Below, in pieces: positions 7,021 through 7,860 of a DNA stretch of 7,860 nt. The DNA is from Flavobacteriales bacterium UBA1959 (GTDB lineage Bacteria > Bacteroidota > Bacteroidia > Flavobacteriales_D > Sanyastnellaceae): positions 468-8,327 of the forward strand of contig DDEH01000144.1 of NCBI GenBank assembly GCA_002336085.1. The letters are read 5' to 3'. Made by a program: the position numbers and the translations under genes. The number at the start of each line of letters is the position of its first letter. Within the stretch, counting starts at the first letter, position 1. The notes beneath the pieces were generated by a model. It did not search any database, was not told the DNA's origin, and worked only from the letters and a program-made list of their open reading frames with translations.

Positions 7021-7632
7021 TCAGCAGCGACCATGGGACGACCCAATGGCGAGTTGCATGAACTCTTTCCGGGTTTTGGGATCTTCAAGAAACGCCCCCG
7101 TAAATGCGCTTGTCGTGGTCACGGCATTTTGCTTTTCCACACCCCGCATTTGCATGCACAAATGCCGGGCTTCAATCACCACAGCAACGCCCCTAGCACC
7201 GAGGGTGTTTTGAATACAATCTCTAATCTGCTCAGTAAGTCGCTCTTGAACTTGCAATCGACGCGAATAGGCATCCACAACGCGTGGGATTTTACTCAAT
7301 CCAACGATTTTACCATCGGGTATATAAGCTATATGAGCTTTCCCAAAGAAAGGAAGCATGTGATGCTCACAAAGGCTGTATACCTCAATGTCTCGCACCA
7401 AAACCATCTCATCACTCGGTTCTGTGAACAAAGCACTTTTTAGTATGGCTTCTGGATTCATAGCGCTGCCCGAGGTCAAAACAGCCATGGCCTTTGCAGC
7501 ACGCTCGGGAGTCTTCAATAGACCTTCACGATTTGGATCTTCACCAATTTCTGTGAGGATGGAGCGGTAGTTTCCCGCAAGTTCCTCGACAGCCTTCTCA
7601 TCCCAGACTTCTTTACGTTCGTATATCGACAT
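7021..7632 (-). CDS. folE: GTP cyclohydrolase I (FolE type IA)
   Basis: FolE converts GTP to 7,8-dihydroneopterin triphosphate plus formate, the first step of folate and pterin synthesis and of queuosine synthesis. The 203-residue protein has the type I signature DPNREGLLKTPERAAKAM (32-49). It carries the zinc ligands Cys88 and His91 in SLCEHHMLPFFGK, and Cys159 in ARHLCMQMRG. The catalytic His90 and His157 and the GLSKIPRVVDAYSRRLQVQERLT helix-loop (111-133) are also present. Length is normal (about 190-220). The start at 7632 (MSIYERKE) is chosen over an in-frame ATG at 7701 for three reasons: it overlaps the upstream PTPS/QueD stop as TAATG, it has a GGAG motif 7 bases upstream, and a longer start would run back through the neighbouring gene. 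The product is the substrate of the QueD/PTPS enzyme encoded just upstream. No defect is visible. The retained zinc ligands exclude a FolE2-type enzyme. Confidence 0.97.
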   Translation of the reverse strand: MSIYERKEVWDEKAVEELAGNYRSILTEIGEDPNREGLLKTPERAAKAMAVLTSGSAMNPEAILKSALFTEPSDEMVLVRDIEVYSLCEHHMLPFFGKAHIAYIPDGKIVGLSKIPRVVDAYSRRLQVQERLTEQIRDCIQNTLGARGVAVVIEARHLCMQMRGVEKQNAVTTTSAFTGAFLEDPKTRKEFMQLAIGSSHGRC

Positions 7633-7860
7633 TACTCTTCTCCATAATAATCCGCGTAGTTGTTTTCTGTCTCGAAGAGACGTACACGTTCGAGCATACA
7701 ACCTCGTTCATTGATGATTGGTTCTAACTGCTCCCAAATTCCAATCACCAAGTTTTCCACCGATGTCTGTCTTCCAGCTAACCACGGGACATCCATATTC
7801 AAATTCCTGTGGTCGAGTGGCTCTTCCACGTATTCATTGATGACAGCCTTAAGGTCCGTG
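7632..7860 (-). CDS. 6-pyruvoyl-tetrahydropterin synthase/QueD family, C-terminal part (5' end beyond right edge)
   Basis: The last 75 residues of a QueD/PTPS-family enzyme are visible. QueD turns 7,8-dihydroneopterin triphosphate into 6-carboxy-tetrahydropterin for queuosine; PTPS makes 6-pyruvoyl-tetrahydropterin for biopterin. The visible part reads TDLKAVINEY, then LDHRNLN carrying the catalytic Asp-His (codons at 7809-7814). Next come TSVENLVIGIWEQL, a helix typical of the family, and FETENNYADYY with the substrate-binding Glu motif ETE (7665-7673). The catalytic Cys and zinc-binding His residues of the N-terminal half lie off the window. A GTG at 7827-7829 falls in the middle of the domain and is not the true start. 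The stop overlaps the folE ATG by one base, so the two genes are probably translationally coupled and act in sequence on the same metabolite. QueD is the more likely function in Bacteroidota, but PTPS cannot be excluded from this fragment. Confidence 0.92.
   Translation of the reverse strand, partial: TDLKAVINEYVEEPLDHRNLNMDVPWLAGRQTSVENLVIGIWEQLEPIINERGCMLERVRLFETENNYADYYGEE
7640..7643 (-). promoter_or_regulatory. Shine-Dalgarno-like GGAG of folE
   Basis: GGAG (7643-7640, minus strand, within GGAGAAGAG) lies 7 bases before the folE ATG at 7632 and inside the last codons of the upstream PTPS/QueD gene. It is the clearest ribosome-binding site in the window; most other starts here lack one, as is usual in Bacteroidota. 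It supports the short folE start. Confidence 0.5.

Noticed and set aside
6955..7443. 162-codon plus-strand open frame
   Set aside because: It lies almost entirely antisense to folE, which has full catalytic and zinc motifs. The plus-strand translation resembles no family, so it is a shadow.
7633..7701. Upstream start (ATG 7701) for folE
   Set aside because: It would overlap the QueD/PTPS gene by 70 bases; the TAATG junction and GGAG motif favour 7632.
1..7860. Search for CRISPR arrays, insertion sequences, tRNA/rRNA genes or defence islands
   Set aside because: No regularly spaced repeats, transposase motifs, terminal inverted repeats or structural RNA signatures were seen. The genes are housekeeping or single-enzyme types.

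Overview
The window most likely comes from a member of the Bacteroidota, probably a free-living flavobacterium-like lineage. Three signals support the phylum. A promoter of the Bacteroidota type (TTG, 19 bp, TAnnTTTG) lies in front of rpsL. Shine-Dalgarno sequences are mostly absent. A secreted enzyme ends in a domain that looks like a type IX secretion (T9SS) sorting tail. Base composition is moderate, roughly half GC by eye. The placement below phylum level is a guess.

Layout. At the left edge, on the minus strand, is the 5' part of rpsL (ribosomal protein S12), with its promoter at 331-360. A 280-base divergent intergenic region follows. Next, on the plus strand, is a tight gene run: a PcrA/UvrD-family DNA helicase (552-2942), an unrecognised lipoprotein (2942-3613, sharing one base with the helicase stop), and an alpha/beta hydrolase of the phospholipase/carboxylesterase type (3622-4275). 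A large secreted peptidyl-arginine-deiminase-like protein (about 4310-6127) comes after it. This protein has a possible promoter element of its own just after the hydrolase stop. A strong two-way terminator hairpin (6152-6181) separates the plus-strand run from a convergent minus-strand group. Read in the direction of transcription, that group is a 6-pyruvoyl-tetrahydropterin synthase/QueD homologue cut by the right edge, then folE (GTP cyclohydrolase I, overlapping it by one base), then a seven-helix Bax inhibitor-1 family membrane protein.

How the genes work together. FolE makes 7,8-dihydroneopterin triphosphate, which is the substrate of the QueD/PTPS family, so that pair is a coherent pterin/7-deazapurine module. 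The helicase, lipoprotein and hydrolase are probably co-transcribed, but I see no functional link among them. The most distinctive gene is the deiminase. It keeps the full catalytic Asp/His-x-Asp/Asn/Cys set of the Porphyromonas PPAD family and also an R-P-R pair spaced like the PPAD arginines that bind the substrate's C-terminus. It carries a signal peptide, an Ig-like domain and a T9SS tail. Most of the window is otherwise ordinary chromosomal housekeeping sequence. I see no CRISPR array, insertion sequence, tRNA or rRNA.
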